NCBI RefSeq assembly: GCF_900129395.1
Contig: NZ_FQVP01000003.1
Location: forward strand, 434,001 to 498,000
Direction of reading: 5' to 3'
Origin: Pseudosulfitobacter pseudonitzschiae
Lineage (GTDB): Bacteria; Pseudomonadota; Alphaproteobacteria; Rhodobacterales; Rhodobacteraceae
Length of the DNA: 64,000 nucleotides
Below, piece by piece: positions 54,770 through 63,605 of this stretch; positions within the stretch are counted from its first letter, which is position 1; the number at the start of each line of letters is the position of its first letter. Below the pieces are notes generated by a model that saw only the letters and a list, made by a program, of their open reading frames with translations, was not told the origin of the DNA and made no database searches. The translations under genes and the position numbers were made by a program.

Positions 54770-55981
54770 TCAGACCCGTTCGATGATCGTGGCCGCACCC
54801 ATGCCCGAGGCGATGCACAGCGTGGCAAGGCCCACTTCCTTGTCCTGACGCTCCAACTCGTCCAGCAGGGTGCCGATGATCATCGCGCCGGTCGCGCCCA
54901 ACGGGTGCCCCATGGCGATCGAGCCGCCATTCACGTTGACCTTTTCATGCTCGACGTTGAACGCCTCCATGAACAGCATCACGACCGAGGCAAAGGCTTC
55001 GTTGACCTCGAACAGGTCAATGTCGCCGATGGTCATGCCGTTGTCGGCCAGGATCTTCTTGGTGGCGGGCACAGGGCCGGTCAGCATGATGGTGGGATCG
55101 GTGCCGATCTTGGTGGTGGCGCGGATGCGCGCGCGCGGCTTCAGGCCGTATTTTTCGCCGAATTCCTTGTTGCCGATCAGCACGGCAGCCGCACCGTCGA
55201 CAATACCGGACGAGTTGCCCGCGTGGTGGATGTGGTTGATCTTTTCCAGATGCGGATATTTCAGCAGGGCCACAGCATCAAAGCCGGGCATGACTTCGCC
55301 CATCGCCTGAAACGCGGGGCTCAGCGCGCCCAGCGTCTGCATGTCGGTCTGCGGGCGCATGTATTCGTCATAGTCCAGAATGGCCAACCCGTTCTGGTCG
55401 CGCACTGTGATCACCGACTTGGCAAAGCGTTTTTCGTCCCACGCTTTCTTGGCCCGCTGCTGCGAGGCCACGGCCAGCGCGTCGGCATCGTCGCGGCTGT
55501 GACCGTATTGCGTGGCGATGATGTCGGCGCTGATGCCTTGGGGGACGAAATAGGTCTCCAGTGCCACGGACGGATCGGCGGCAATCGCGGCCCCGTCGCT
55601 GCCCATGGCCACGCGGCCCATCATTTCGACGCCACCGGCGATATAGGCCATACCGGCCCCGCCCTTGACCTGGTTGGCGGCCAGGTTCACCGCTTCCATG
55701 CCGCTGGCACAAAAGCGGTTGATCGCAAGACCGGGGATCGACTGGTCAAGGTCCGATGCCAGCACGGCAGAGCGCGCAAGGCAGCCGCCCTGTTCCATCA
55801 CCTGCGTGACGTTGCCCCAGATCACGTCCTCGACGTCGTGGCCGTCCAGATTGTTACGCTCTTTCAGCGCGTTCAGCGTCAGTGCCGACAGGCGCAGCGA
55901 GGTCACCTCGTGCAGCGCGCCGTCCTTGCGGCCTTTGCCGCGCGGCGTGCGCAGGGCGTCATAGATATAAGCTTCGGTCAT
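54770..55981 (-). CDS. fadA: Acetyl-CoA C-acyltransferase (thiolase)
   Basis: Cleaves 3-ketoacyl-CoA with CoA to yield acetyl-CoA. The 403-residue chain shows the thiolase triad: nucleophilic Cys in NRFCASGMEAVNLAAN, His in SIAMGHPLGATGAMI and C-terminal Cys in LCIASGMGAATI. It begins MTEAYIYDALRTPRGKGRKD. It is followed closely by the NTF2-like gene and fadB, giving a fadA-x-fadB operon. A biosynthetic acetoacetyl-CoA thiolase (PhaA) is the alternative, but the neighbours argue for degradation. Confidence 0.95.
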   Translation of the reverse strand: MTEAYIYDALRTPRGKGRKDGALHEVTSLRLSALTLNALKERNNLDGHDVEDVIWGNVTQVMEQGGCLARSAVLASDLDQSIPGLAINRFCASGMEAVNLAANQVKGGAGMAYIAGGVEMMGRVAMGSDGAAIAADPSVALETYFVPQGISADIIATQYGHSRDDADALAVASQQRAKKAWDEKRFAKSVITVRDQNGLAILDYDEYMRPQTDMQTLGALSPAFQAMGEVMPGFDAVALLKYPHLEKINHIHHAGNSSGIVDGAAAVLIGNKEFGEKYGLKPRARIRATTKIGTDPTIMLTGPVPATKKILADNGMTIGDIDLFEVNEAFASVVMLFMEAFNVEHEKVNVNGGSIAMGHPLGATGAMIIGTLLDELERQDKEVGLATLCIASGMGAATIIERV

Positions 55982-56009
55982 CGGGATGTCCTTTCAAGTT
56001 CAGGATCGG

Positions 56010-56642
56010 TCAGGCGCGGTCAGCGGGGCTGCCGGGCATCAGGTCATAGGGGTGTTTCCAGCCGGGCAGGCTTTCGATGTTGCCCAGCCATCGGTTGATG
56101 TTTCTGTGCGCCTTGCGGTCAAAACCGAAAGGTTCGGGGTAAAACAGGTAACCGCAACAAGAGAAATCGGCATTGGTCACGCCGTCGCCCACGATCCAGT
56201 CGCGCGTGGCAAGGTGGTCGTCGAGCGTCTTGTAAGCGGTTTTCAAACGGCCAAGGTTAAAGTCGATCACCGCCTGCGGGCGTTTGTCCGCGGGCAGGAA
56301 GTTCATCAGGAACCGGGTCAGACCCGCCATCGAGCTGAGTTTGTGGTTGTCGAACAGCACCCAGCGCAGCACGTCGTATTTTTCGGCCTCGGTGCCGCCG
56401 AATTTGCCGGTCTTGTCGGTGATGTACTGCTGGATCGCACCAGACTGGCTGATGTACATGTCGCCGTCGATCAGCAGCGGCGCTTCGCCCAGCGGATTGA
56501 GGTTGCGAAACTCGGGCGTGCGGGTGGCACCACCGAAAAAATCGACCTTCACGGGCGTCCAGTCCAGACCGGACAGCTCAAGCGGCAAGGCCGCTTTGTA
56601 AGAGTTGCCGGATTCACCGAAGCAGTGCAGTTGCATGGTCAT
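56010..56642 (-). CDS. Glutathione S-transferase family protein
   Basis: A 210-residue soluble protein with an N-terminal thioredoxin-like domain (MTMQLHCFGESGNSYKAALP, NLNPLGEAPLLIDGDMYISQ, where the cis-Pro of PLGEAP and the SQSGAIQQY glutathione site are visible) and a C-terminal helical domain (about 90-205, TLDDHLATRDWIVGDGVTNA). The start at 56642 has GGAGG 11 nt upstream. It is on the same strand and just upstream of fadA, so it may be co-transcribed with the beta-oxidation genes; the substrate is unknown. Confidence 0.9.
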   Translation of the reverse strand: MTMQLHCFGESGNSYKAALPLELSGLDWTPVKVDFFGGATRTPEFRNLNPLGEAPLLIDGDMYISQSGAIQQYITDKTGKFGGTEAEKYDVLRWVLFDNHKLSSMAGLTRFLMNFLPADKRPQAVIDFNLGRLKTAYKTLDDHLATRDWIVGDGVTNADFSCCGYLFYPEPFGFDRKAHRNINRWLGNIESLPGWKHPYDLMPGSPADRA

Positions 56643-56680
56643 GTGTTCAAGCCCCTCCTTGGGCGCGTGTCTGTACGGAC

Positions 56681-56735
56681 GTGCCGGGGGTTTCACACCC
56701 CCGGACCCCCGTGGAGTTTATGCCGCAAGATGAAG
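56681..56735 (+). repeat. Intergenic repeat, copy 4
   Basis: GTGCCGGGGGTTTCACACC, then CCCCGGACCCCCGTGGAG and GCAAGATGAAG, matching the copy at 42042-42090. The GTGCCGGGGG/CCCCCGG part can form a hairpin. Confidence 0.6.
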
Positions 56736-56897
56736 ATGGGAACGTCTCAGGCATTGTTAACCCCGATTGCCGCAAAGTGATCCCGCGCGGCAGACTGGCG
56801 CGTTGCGCCGCGTGCAAGGTGAAGCGCCGCTGGCCGAACTGTATGGGTCAATCCCGAATGGGTATCGGGCAGTGGGGTGATCCACGGCGCGCGCGCC

Positions 56898-56935
56898 TTC
56901 ATCTTGCCAGAAAAACTCCCGCCGGAGGCTCCCGC
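56898..56935 (-). repeat. Intergenic repeat, copy 5 (inverted)
   Basis: On the minus strand: GGGAGCCTCCGGCGGGAG, then TTTTTCTGGCAAGATGAAG. The GCAAGATGAAG end is shared with copies 3 and 4; the front differs. Confidence 0.6.
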
Positions 56936-56993
56936 AGGGACTGCGCACTGCAAGTGGTGTTGTGTCATCGCATCCTCCCCAAGATGATCTGCC

Positions 56994-57206
56994 TCAGCGT
57001 TTGCGCGCGTCAAGCTCACTGTTGAACAGCCGCAGGCGGCTGGTCAGGTTGTCCTCGTCCGCGATGCTGTCGAAGTTCTCGAACACAAACGACAGCGCCT
57101 CGCCCTCGTCCAGCCCTGCGTCGGCTGCAAACCGTTTCAAGCGGCGAAAGCCGTCTTCGGTCATGGCGACGTTAAAGCGGCGGGTGAGGCGAAAGCGTTT
57201 GGGCAT
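56994..57206 (-). CDS. Small ribbon-helix-helix-like protein
   Basis: A 70-residue basic protein: MPKRFRLTRRFNVAMTEDGF, RRLKRFAADAGLDEGEALSF, VFENFDSIADEDNLTSRLRL. The strand RFNVAMT followed by two helices fits the CopG/Arc-type ribbon-helix-helix, which binds DNA as a dimer; the role may instead be structural. It lies between the acyl-CoA dehydrogenase and GST genes on the same strand, so it may regulate or accompany beta-oxidation. Not matched to a named family. Confidence 0.65.
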   Translation of the reverse strand: MPKRFRLTRRFNVAMTEDGFRRLKRFAADAGLDEGEALSFVFENFDSIADEDNLTSRLRLFNSELDARKR

Positions 57207-57226
57207 TTTGACTCCGGCGAATATGT

Positions 57227-57252
57227 GCCGGACGCGCGCGGACGCGTCCGGC
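57227..57252 (-). terminator. Strong hairpin after acyl-CoA dehydrogenase gene
   Basis: GCCGGACGCG and CGCGTCCGGC form a perfect 10-bp stem with a 6-nt loop, 7 nt past the stop codon at 57260. No T-run follows, so it may only reduce read-through to the downstream gene or protect the mRNA end. Confidence 0.55.
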
Positions 57253-57259
57253 AGGGGTC

Positions 57260-59041
57260 TTAGAAGTTGGCCGCGTCCAGCGCCATGACCGTGTCTGCGC
57301 CCGATTCAATGCGTTTCAGGTGCAAGGCGGTCGCGGGCAGTTGGCGTGCCATGTAATAGCGGCCTGTGGCCAGCTTGGTCTCAAAGAACGCCACGTCGGA
57401 TGTGCCCTCTGCCAACGCTTCCATCGACGCCTTGGCCATGCGCGCCCACATCAGGCCCAGGCAGACGTGCCCGAACATGTGCATAAAGTCGTTCGAGCCG
57501 GACAGTGCGTTGTTGGGGTTCTTCATGCCGTTTTGCATGAAATACATGCCCGCGGCCTGCAGGTCCTTGGACGCAGCTTTCAGCGGGTCAAGGAAATCCT
57601 TGTCAAAGGTGGCGTCCTGTCCGGCGTTTTCTTTGATGAAGTTCTTGACCATGTCAAAGAACGCCATGACGTGTTTGCCGCCGTCCTGCGCCAGCTTGCG
57701 GCCAACCAGATCCAGCGCCTGCACCCCGTTGGCCCCTTCGTAAATCTGGGCAATGCGGGCGTCGCGGGTGAACTGCGACATGCCCCATTCCTCGATATAG
57801 CCGTGACCGCCATAGACCTGCTGGGCCTTGACGGTCATGTCATAGCCTTGATCGGTCAGGAACCCTTTGATCACCGGCGTCAGCAGCGACACCAAACCGT
57901 CGGCCTCCTTGTCGCCCGCGCGGTGTGCTGCATCAATCAGCGAGGCCCCCCAGAGGATGAAAGCCCGCGCGCCTTCGACAAAGCTTTTCTGATCCATCAG
58001 GCTGCGGCGGATATCAGGGTGCACGATCAGCGGATCTGCCGGGCCGTCGGGGTTTTCCGCACCGGTCACGGCGCGCCCTTGCAGGCGGTCCTTGGCGTAG
58101 TCCAGCGCGTTCTGGTAGGCCACGTCGGCCTGTGCCAGACCTTGCATACCCACGCCCAGACGCGCCTCGTTCATCATGGTGAACATGGCGCGCATGCCCT
58201 TGTGTTCTTCGCCCAGCAAAAAGCCGGTGGCGCCGTCATAGTTCATCACGCAGGTCGAGTTGCCGTGGATGCCCATCTTTTCTTCGATCTTGCCGACGGT
58301 CACGCCGTTGCGGTCGCCCAGGCTGCCGTCGTCCTTCACCATGAACTTGGGCACGATGAACAGCGACACGCCCTTGATCCCTTCCGGTCCACCAACGATT
58401 TTCGCCAGCACCAGATGGATGATGTTGTCGGCCATGTCGTGTTCGCCCGACGAGATAAAGATTTTCTGGCCGGTGATCTTATAGCTGCCGTCGTCTTGCG
58501 GTTCGGCTTTTGTACGCATCATGCCCAAATCTGTACCACAATGCGGTTCGGTCAGGTTCATGGTGCCGGTCCAGTCGCAGGCGACCATCTTGGGCAGGTA
58601 GGTGTCCTTTTGCGCGTCAGTGCCATGGGCCAGAATGGCCGAAGCCGCCCCGTGGGTCAGGCCCTGGTACATGGTGAATGCCTGGTTCGCCGCCGAGAAC
58701 ATCTCGCCCACTGCGGACCCCATGACGGCGGGCATGTTCTGGCCGCCGTATTGCTCGGGCATGTCCAGACCGGTCCAGCCGCCTTCCTTGACTTGCGCAA
58801 AGGCTTCCTTGAACCCTTTGGGCGTGTAGACGACGCCGTTTTCCAGACGGCAGCCTTCCTTGTCGCCCACGGCGTTCAAGGGGGCCAGCACCGACGACGT
58901 CAGTTTGCCCGCTTCTTCCAGGATGGCCGAGGTGAAGTCAGGCTCGAGCTCGTCATAGCCCGGAATGTCGCTTTTGGTGACCTTCAACAGGTTGTGCAGG
59001 ACGAATTGGGTGTCTTTGGTAGGGGCGGTATAGCTGGGCAT
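57260..59041 (-). CDS. Acyl-CoA dehydrogenase (FadE/DmdC-like, C-terminal-extended type)
   Basis: A 593-residue FAD-dependent acyl-CoA dehydrogenase of the long form with an extra C-terminal helical domain (about 470-593). Motifs are [60 protein letters not shown] and the catalytic Glu in [20 protein letters not shown]. This form includes straight-chain enzymes and DmdC, the methylmercaptopropionyl-CoA dehydrogenase of DMSP demethylation; without DmdA/B/D nearby a general fatty acyl role is likelier. A MerR regulator lies upstream. Confidence 0.92.
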   Translation of the reverse strand: MPSYTAPTKDTQFVLHNLLKVTKSDIPGYDELEPDFTSAILEEAGKLTSSVLAPLNAVGDKEGCRLENGVVYTPKGFKEAFAQVKEGGWTGLDMPEQYGGQNMPAVMGSAVGEMFSAANQAFTMYQGLTHGAASAILAHGTDAQKDTYLPKMVACDWTGTMNLTEPHCGTDLGMMRTKAEPQDDGSYKITGQKIFISSGEHDMADNIIHLVLAKIVGGPEGIKGVSLFIVPKFMVKDDGSLGDRNGVTVGKIEEKMGIHGNSTCVMNYDGATGFLLGEEHKGMRAMFTMMNEARLGVGMQGLAQADVAYQNALDYAKDRLQGRAVTGAENPDGPADPLIVHPDIRRSLMDQKSFVEGARAFILWGASLIDAAHRAGDKEADGLVSLLTPVIKGFLTDQGYDMTVKAQQVYGGHGYIEEWGMSQFTRDARIAQIYEGANGVQALDLVGRKLAQDGGKHVMAFFDMVKNFIKENAGQDATFDKDFLDPLKAASKDLQAAGMYFMQNGMKNPNNALSGSNDFMHMFGHVCLGLMWARMAKASMEALAEGTSDVAFFETKLATGRYYMARQLPATALHLKRIESGADTVMALDAANF

Positions 59042-59071
59042 GTCCGGTCTCTCTATTGGTCGTGAAGGACG

Positions 59072-59473
59072 TTACTGGGCGGCTTTTTGCGCGCTGTTCA
59101 TCGAGGCAAGCATCTTCTCACCCCACTTGATCTGGCTTTTCAGATCTTCGATGGCTTCGTTCAGCTCGTCGCGCTGGCTGATCATGTCGGCCAGGCGCTG
59201 CTTGGCGATCTCATAGGTGCTGGCCAACTGCGTGTGCTGCTGGTCACCCATGTCGTAAAGATCCAGAAGCTGCCTGATTTCTTCCAGGCTAAAGCCAAAG
59301 CGTTTGCCGCGCAGGATCAGCTTCAGGCGGGCACGGTCGCGTTTGGTGAAAAGGCGTTTCTGACCCTCGCGGATCGGGAACAAGAGTTCCTTGGCCTCGT
59401 AGAACCGCAGCGTGCGCGGTGTCACCTCGAAGGCGTCGCACATCTCGCGGATTGTCATTGTTTTTTGGTCCAT
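59072..59473 (-). CDS. MerR family regulator (1)
   Basis: A 133-residue MerR-type protein. The helix-turn-helix-wing is TIREMCDAFEVTPRTLRFYE, then KELLFPIREGQKRLFTKRDR, followed by a long dimerisation helix (about 80-130, ISQRDELNEAIEDLKSQIKW). No metal-binding cysteines are present, so this is a drug- or metabolite-type member, like the acyl-CoA/branched-chain catabolism regulators. It lies directly upstream of the acyl-CoA dehydrogenase gene and a second regulator is 211 nt away. The start at 59473 is chosen; 59491 is possible. Confidence 0.93.
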   Translation of the reverse strand: MDQKTMTIREMCDAFEVTPRTLRFYEAKELLFPIREGQKRLFTKRDRARLKLILRGKRFGFSLEEIRQLLDLYDMGDQQHTQLASTYEIAKQRLADMISQRDELNEAIEDLKSQIKWGEKMLASMNSAQKAAQ

Positions 59474-59550
59474 AACATCGTCTCGCATCAATTGTTACAC
59501 ATCCGATCTGCAAAAAAGATGGGGGCGTTGGAGGTACCTTACAACATTGC

Positions 59551-59615
59551 TTGACGTTGACGTAAGCTAAACGTCACGTCACATTTTGGTTGACGCAGTT
59601 CATCGCAACGTCAAC
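59551..59615. promoter_or_regulatory. Cluster of TTGACG-type half-sites between the two MerR genes
   Basis: TTGACGTTGACGTAAG (59551-59566), CGTCACGTCAC (59572-59582), GTTGACG (59589-59595) and CGTCAAC (59609-59615) form direct and inverted copies of a GTTGACG half-site. The last two are an inverted repeat with 13 nt between arms. They are candidates for MerR operators. Confidence 0.65.
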
Positions 59616-59683
59616 TGGTTGAGTCGACAGAGTTTTCCCGCATTCAGGGAATGGCGTTACATTTTCACGGGAAGCGGTGTGGG

Positions 59684-60079
59684 TTAGACGTCGCTGGTTT
59701 CCGCGGCGGGACGCCCCAGTTCCTCACCGATATCACGGCGCAATTGCTTGAGTTCGCTCAAGGCTTCGTCCAGATGCGCGCGTTGTTCGGTCAGTTCCTT
59801 GATCTGCCCGTCGGCCATGTCGATCCATTTGTTCCATTGGGCATGGGTGCCCTCGCGTTCATAGATCAACAGCCACTGGCGGATGTCTTCCAGTTGGAAG
59901 CCGAATTTGCGCCCCTTGAGAATCAGTTTCATCCGGGCGCGTTCGCGCGGGCCGTAATAGCGCGCACGGCCCTCGCGGTCAGGTTGCAACAGCTCGATAT
60001 ATTCGTAATACCGCAACGTCCGGGGGGTCACTTCGAATTCGGCACACATCTCTTTGAAAGTCAGACGGTCGTCACTCAT
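59684..60079 (-). CDS. MerR family regulator (2)
   Basis: A 131-residue homologue of the preceding regulator: LTFKEMCAEFEVTPRTLRYY, ELLQPDREGRARYYGPRERA, KFGFQLEDIRQWLLIYEREG, then a coiled tail LTEQRAHLDEALSELKQLRR. It shares most of the recognition helix with the gene at 59072, so both may bind the TTGACG sites between them. The ATG at 60079 has GAGG about 9 nt upstream, unlike the one at 60088. It is divergent from the thioesterase pair at 60208. Confidence 0.93.
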   Translation of the reverse strand: MSDDRLTFKEMCAEFEVTPRTLRYYEYIELLQPDREGRARYYGPRERARMKLILKGRKFGFQLEDIRQWLLIYEREGTHAQWNKWIDMADGQIKELTEQRAHLDEALSELKQLRRDIGEELGRPAAETSDV

Positions 60080-60207
60080 TTGGCTCATCCTCGCTCGTCG
60101 CTGTGCAAATTAGGACGCGGGAAAAGGAAGCGCAACCTGCAGTGTTGTGGTTTGACGGGCAGGGCATGCTGACCGTATGAAGTGCGCAGGGTAGCGAAGA
60201 GGAATTC

Positions 60208-60627
60208 ATGGACAAGGTCCAGATGGCAAGACAATTCATCGAGGCAATCCCACATGCGCGCGATCTGGGTTTGCAGTTGATTGAACTGGAAAACGGCGTT
60301 GCTGTGATCACCATGCCCTATGACAAGAAACTGATCGGAAATCCGGCGACCGGTGTCGTTCATGGCGGTGCGGTGTCGGCGCTGATGGACACGTGCAGCG
60401 GTGCGGCCGTGATGAGCCACCCGGACGCGCCGGGCAGCACGGCGACGATTGACTTGCGCATCGATTACATGCGGACGGCCACGCCGGGCGATACCATCAC
60501 GGCAACTGCAACCTGTTATCACATGACGCGGTCCGTGGCCTTTGTCCGTGTTACGGCCACAGACAATGACACGGACAACCCCGTCGCCACGGCCACGGGC
60601 ACCTTTACAGTGGAGCGTCCCAGATGA
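60208..60627 (+). CDS. PaaI-family hotdog thioesterase (1)
   Basis: A 139-residue single-domain hotdog protein hydrolysing acyl-CoA. It has PYDKKLIGNPATGVVHGGAV followed by SALMDTCSGAAVMSHP, with the catalytic Asp in LMDT and the HGG turn, and a C-terminal ATGTFTVERPR. It overlaps the next gene in ATGA, so the two thioesterases are coupled. Its position next to beta-oxidation regulators suggests control of free CoA or acyl-CoA pools. Confidence 0.9.
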   Translation: MDKVQMARQFIEAIPHARDLGLQLIELENGVAVITMPYDKKLIGNPATGVVHGGAVSALMDTCSGAAVMSHPDAPGSTATIDLRIDYMRTATPGDTITATATCYHMTRSVAFVRVTATDNDTDNPVATATGTFTVERPR

Positions 60628-61172
60628 CCGATGCACAGCCAAAATCCGGGGGGGCCGCCGCAATCAAGCGGATGTCGGTCACGGAACGGCACGCCCTGCA
60701 CAAGCGTTGGGACCAGTCCTTGAACACGTTGGCGATCAATGTGCCTTATATTTCCTTTCTGGGTATCGACTTTGACCGACGGGGCGACGAGTTGACGGCG
60801 ATTCTGCCGTTTCAGGACAAGCTGATCGGCAATCCGTTTCTGCCTGCGATCCACGGCGGGGTGACTGCGGCATTCCTGGAAGTCACGGCGGTTATGACCC
60901 TGTCGCGGCAATATCTTTGGGAAAAGCTGGAGAACGGCGAGCTGGACCTGGACCGGCTGGAAAAGGGCGAAGTGCCGCGATTGCCCAAGACCATTGATTT
61001 CACCGTGGACTTTCTTCGGTCGGGTCTGCCCCGCGACGCTTATGCTCGGGCGCGGATCAGCCGCGCGGGGCGGCGCTATGCCTCGGTGCATGTCGAAGCC
61101 TGGCAGGATGACCACACCCGCTTTTTCGCGCAGGCCACGGGGCATTTCCTGATGCCGCAAAAACGTGTCTGA
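60624..61172 (+). CDS. PaaI-family hotdog thioesterase (2)
   Basis: A 182-residue relative of the preceding protein, longer at the N-terminus and in a loop. PFQDKLIGNPFLPAIHGGVT and AAFLEVTAVMTLSRQYLWEK carry the HGG turn and a Glu (FLEV) in place of the Asp. ATIDFTVDFLRSGLP-like TIDFTVDFLRSGLPRDAYAR follows. The stop overlaps the GTG start of the MATE gene by 8 nt. The two hotdog proteins may form a heterodimer, but this is inference. Confidence 0.88.
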   Translation: MTDAQPKSGGAAAIKRMSVTERHALHKRWDQSLNTLAINVPYISFLGIDFDRRGDELTAILPFQDKLIGNPFLPAIHGGVTAAFLEVTAVMTLSRQYLWEKLENGELDLDRLEKGEVPRLPKTIDFTVDFLRSGLPRDAYARARISRAGRRYASVHVEAWQDDHTRFFAQATGHFLMPQKRV

Positions 61173-62511
61173 TCCAGCGGCCACGGCTGCGATTGCGGAC
61201 CTACCACGAGCGCCGATCACCCATCGCCGTGTGCTGGCAATCGCTCTGCCCATCGTGCTCAGCAATGCCACCGTGCCGATCCTCGGCGCGGTGGATGTCG
61301 GCGTTGTCGGGCAATTGGGCGAGGCCGCGCCCATCGGTGCCGTGGCGCTGGGCGCGATTGTCATCGGTACGCTTTACTGGGTGTTCGGGTTCCTGCGCAT
61401 GGGTACGGTCGGCATGGTCGGGCAGGCCGAAGGTGCCGACGACAGTGCCGAGGTTTCTGCGCTGCTGACCCGTGCCTTGCTGATCGCAGCCGGTGGGGGG
61501 CTGGGGCTGATCGTGTTGCAGCCGCTGCTGTTCTGGGGGGCCTTTGCGCTGGCCCCTGCTTCGGACGAGGTCGAAGGGCTGGCGCGGACCTATATGACCA
61601 TTCGAATCTGGTCGGCACCTTGCGCCATCGCGGTTTTCGCGCTGACCGGTTGGCTGGTGGCGATGGAGCGCACGGCGGGGGTGTTCTGGATACAGTTTGT
61701 CATGAACGGGACCAACGTGCTGCTGGATCTGTGGTTCGTGCTGGGGCTGGGTTGGGGTGTGGGCGGCGTGGCCTTTGCCACCGTGATTGCCGAGACACTG
61801 GGGGCGGGCTTTGGGATCTACCTGTGCCGCGACGCGTTCTCGCGGCCCGACTGGCGTGACTGGACGCGCGTGTTCGACCGCGTGGTGCTGATCCGCATGG
61901 CGCTGATCAACACCGACATCCTGATCCGTTCGGCCTTGCTGATGGCTATTTTTACCTCGTTTGTCTTCCTAGGGGCGGGGTTTGGCGATGTGACGCTGGC
62001 CGCGAACGAAGTGCTGGTGCAGTTCATGTATGTTACCGCCTATGCGATGGATGGCTTTGCCTTTGCCGCCGAAACGTTGATCGCCCGGGCTTACGGGCGG
62101 CGCGACCCTGCGCGTGTGCGGCGCTCGGCGCTGCTGACCTCGGGGTGGGGCGCGGTAACATGCGTGATGCTGGCGCTGGGATTTGCACTGGGCGGGCCGT
62201 GGCTGATTGATGTGATGGCCAAGGATCAGGGCGTGCGGGATACGGCCATGGAATTCCTGCCATGGATGGTCGCGGCACCTTTGGCGGGCTGTGCAGCCTG
62301 GATGCTGGACGGGATATTCATCGGGGCCACACGCGGGGCGGACATGCGCAACATGATGCTTGTCAGCTTTGCGATCTATGTGGCCTGCGCGGCGGTTGCC
62401 CTGCCGCTTTTGGGCAACCATGGCCTGTGGCTGTCGCTGCTGGTCAGCTTCGTGGCGCGTGGGGTGACCCTGGGCATGCGGTATCCGGCGCTGGAGCGCG
62501 ACGCGCATTAG
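61165..62511 (+). CDS. MATE family efflux transporter (DinF-like)
   Basis: A 448-residue membrane protein with about twelve hydrophobic segments in two repeats. The first (LAIALPIVLSNATVPILGAV, DVGVVGQLGEAAPIGAVALG) and second (TLAANEVLVQFMYVTAYAMD, FAFAAETLIARAYGRRDPAR) halves match the DinF subgroup of MATE exporters, which use proton or sodium gradients. It starts with GTG at 61165, overlapping the upstream thioesterase. Substrate unknown; coupling with two thioesterases is unusual. Confidence 0.93.
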   Translation: MSDPAATAAIADLPRAPITHRRVLAIALPIVLSNATVPILGAVDVGVVGQLGEAAPIGAVALGAIVIGTLYWVFGFLRMGTVGMVGQAEGADDSAEVSALLTRALLIAAGGGLGLIVLQPLLFWGAFALAPASDEVEGLARTYMTIRIWSAPCAIAVFALTGWLVAMERTAGVFWIQFVMNGTNVLLDLWFVLGLGWGVGGVAFATVIAETLGAGFGIYLCRDAFSRPDWRDWTRVFDRVVLIRMALINTDILIRSALLMAIFTSFVFLGAGFGDVTLAANEVLVQFMYVTAYAMDGFAFAAETLIARAYGRRDPARVRRSALLTSGWGAVTCVMLALGFALGGPWLIDVMAKDQGVRDTAMEFLPWMVAAPLAGCAAWMLDGIFIGATRGADMRNMMLVSFAIYVACAAVALPLLGNHGLWLSLLVSFVARGVTLGMRYPALERDAH

Positions 62512-62520
62512 GCACGGGGG

Positions 62521-62563
62521 GGCGCTGCCCCGAAGTAGACTTGAAGCCAAAAGAAGCGGCGTC
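62521..62563 (+). repeat. Intergenic repeat, copy 6 (divergent)
   Basis: GGCGCTGCCCCGAAGTAGAC then TTGAAGCCAAAAGAAGCGG, sharing the GCCAAAAGAAG core with copies 1 and 2. It lies between the convergent MATE and pyrD genes. Confidence 0.5.
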
Positions 62564-63605
62564 AGAGCCAGTCCTTGGTGTTGGTGCCGACCGCTTCCGA
62601 GACCGAGCCAAAGCCGTCCTGCTGCAGCAACACATCAAGGCCTTGGGCGATCCGCGCCGCCAGGCTGAGGCCGCCGTAGACAAGGCCGGTGTAGAGTTGC
62701 ACCGCAGAGGCGCCCGCGCGGATCTTGGAATAGGCGTCGCGGGCCGTGCTGACGCCACCGACACCGATCAGCGGGATATCGGTCAACGTGTGCAGTTTGG
62801 CCAGCGTGTGGGTGGATTTCTCGAACAAGGGTGCACCGGAAAGCCCGCCAGCCTCTTTTGCGTGGGGGCTGCGCAGGTTGATGCGGTCCAGCGTAGTGTT
62901 GGTCGTGATAATCGCGGAAATCCGGGCATCCTCGGCCACTTTGGCGATGTCGGCCAGATCCTGATCGGTCAGATCGGGCGCGATTTTCAGGAACACCGGC
63001 ACGTTGCCGCGCACCTGCATGACGCCGTCCAGCAGGGCGGCCAGCGCCATCGGCCCTTGCAGGTCACGCAGCTTTTCGGTGTTGGGCGAGGACACGTTGA
63101 CCGTGGCAAAGTCGATATGACCACGCGCCATTTGCAGCACGCGGGCGAAATCTTCGGCGCGGTTGGCGCTGTCCTTGTTGGCCCCCAGGTTCAGTCCCAC
63201 GGGGATCGTCCTGTGGGCGCGGGCCAACCTGCGCACGATGGCCTCGGCCCCGTCGTTGTTGAACCCGAACCGGTTGATCGCGGCGCGGTCCTCGGTCAGG
63301 CGAAACAGGCGCGGTTTGGGGTTGCCGGGCTGTGGCAGGGGGGTCGCGGCCCCCACCTCGATAAAGCCGAAGCCCGCGCGCACCAGCGGGCGGATCGCGG
63401 TCGCGTTCTTGTCGAACCCCGCGGCCAGCCCGACCGGATTGTTCAGCGTCAGACCCGCGATGCGCGTGGTCAGCCGCGGCGAGGTCACCGGACCGGGCAG
63501 GGCGGCAAAGGGCGTGTGCAACGCGCGCAAGGCAAGGCCGTGGGCCATTTCGGGGTCGATCCGGCGCAGGGCGGCCAAGCCCATTTTCTCGATACTGCGC
63601 TTCAT
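62562..63605 (-). CDS. pyrD: Dihydroorotate dehydrogenase (quinone), class 2
   Basis: Oxidises dihydroorotate to orotate in pyrimidine synthesis, passing electrons to quinone at the inner membrane. The 347 residues include an N-terminal helix typical of class 2, then [51 protein letters not shown] and IIGVGGV-like [20 protein letters not shown] with [15 protein letters not shown]. The start at 63605 (MKRSIEKM) overlaps the DUF1330-like gene stop in ATGA; the frame upstream lacks similarity. It complements carB at 20040. Confidence 0.97.
   Translation of the reverse strand: MKRSIEKMGLAALRRIDPEMAHGLALRALHTPFAALPGPVTSPRLTTRIAGLTLNNPVGLAAGFDKNATAIRPLVRAGFGFIEVGAATPLPQPGNPKPRLFRLTEDRAAINRFGFNNDGAEAIVRRLARAHRTIPVGLNLGANKDSANRAEDFARVLQMARGHIDFATVNVSSPNTEKLRDLQGPMALAALLDGVMQVRGNVPVFLKIAPDLTDQDLADIAKVAEDARISAIITTNTTLDRINLRSPHAKEAGGLSGAPLFEKSTHTLAKLHTLTDIPLIGVGGVSTARDAYSKIRAGASAVQLYTGLVYGGLSLAARIAQGLDVLLQQDGFGSVSEAVGTNTKDWL

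Larger units (their letters stand above)
56643..56993. other. Repeat-bearing intergenic region
   Basis: These 351 nt carry repeat copies at 56681-56735 and 56898-56935. A 90-codon frame here on the minus strand runs through repeat sequence and is not credible as a gene. Confidence 0.5.

Noticed and set aside
56747-57019. A 90-codon minus-strand frame in the GST-RHH gap
   Set aside because: Most of it is repeat-derived sequence, with no conserved-looking pattern. Its GGAGG-ATGCG-ATG start is a weak coincidence.
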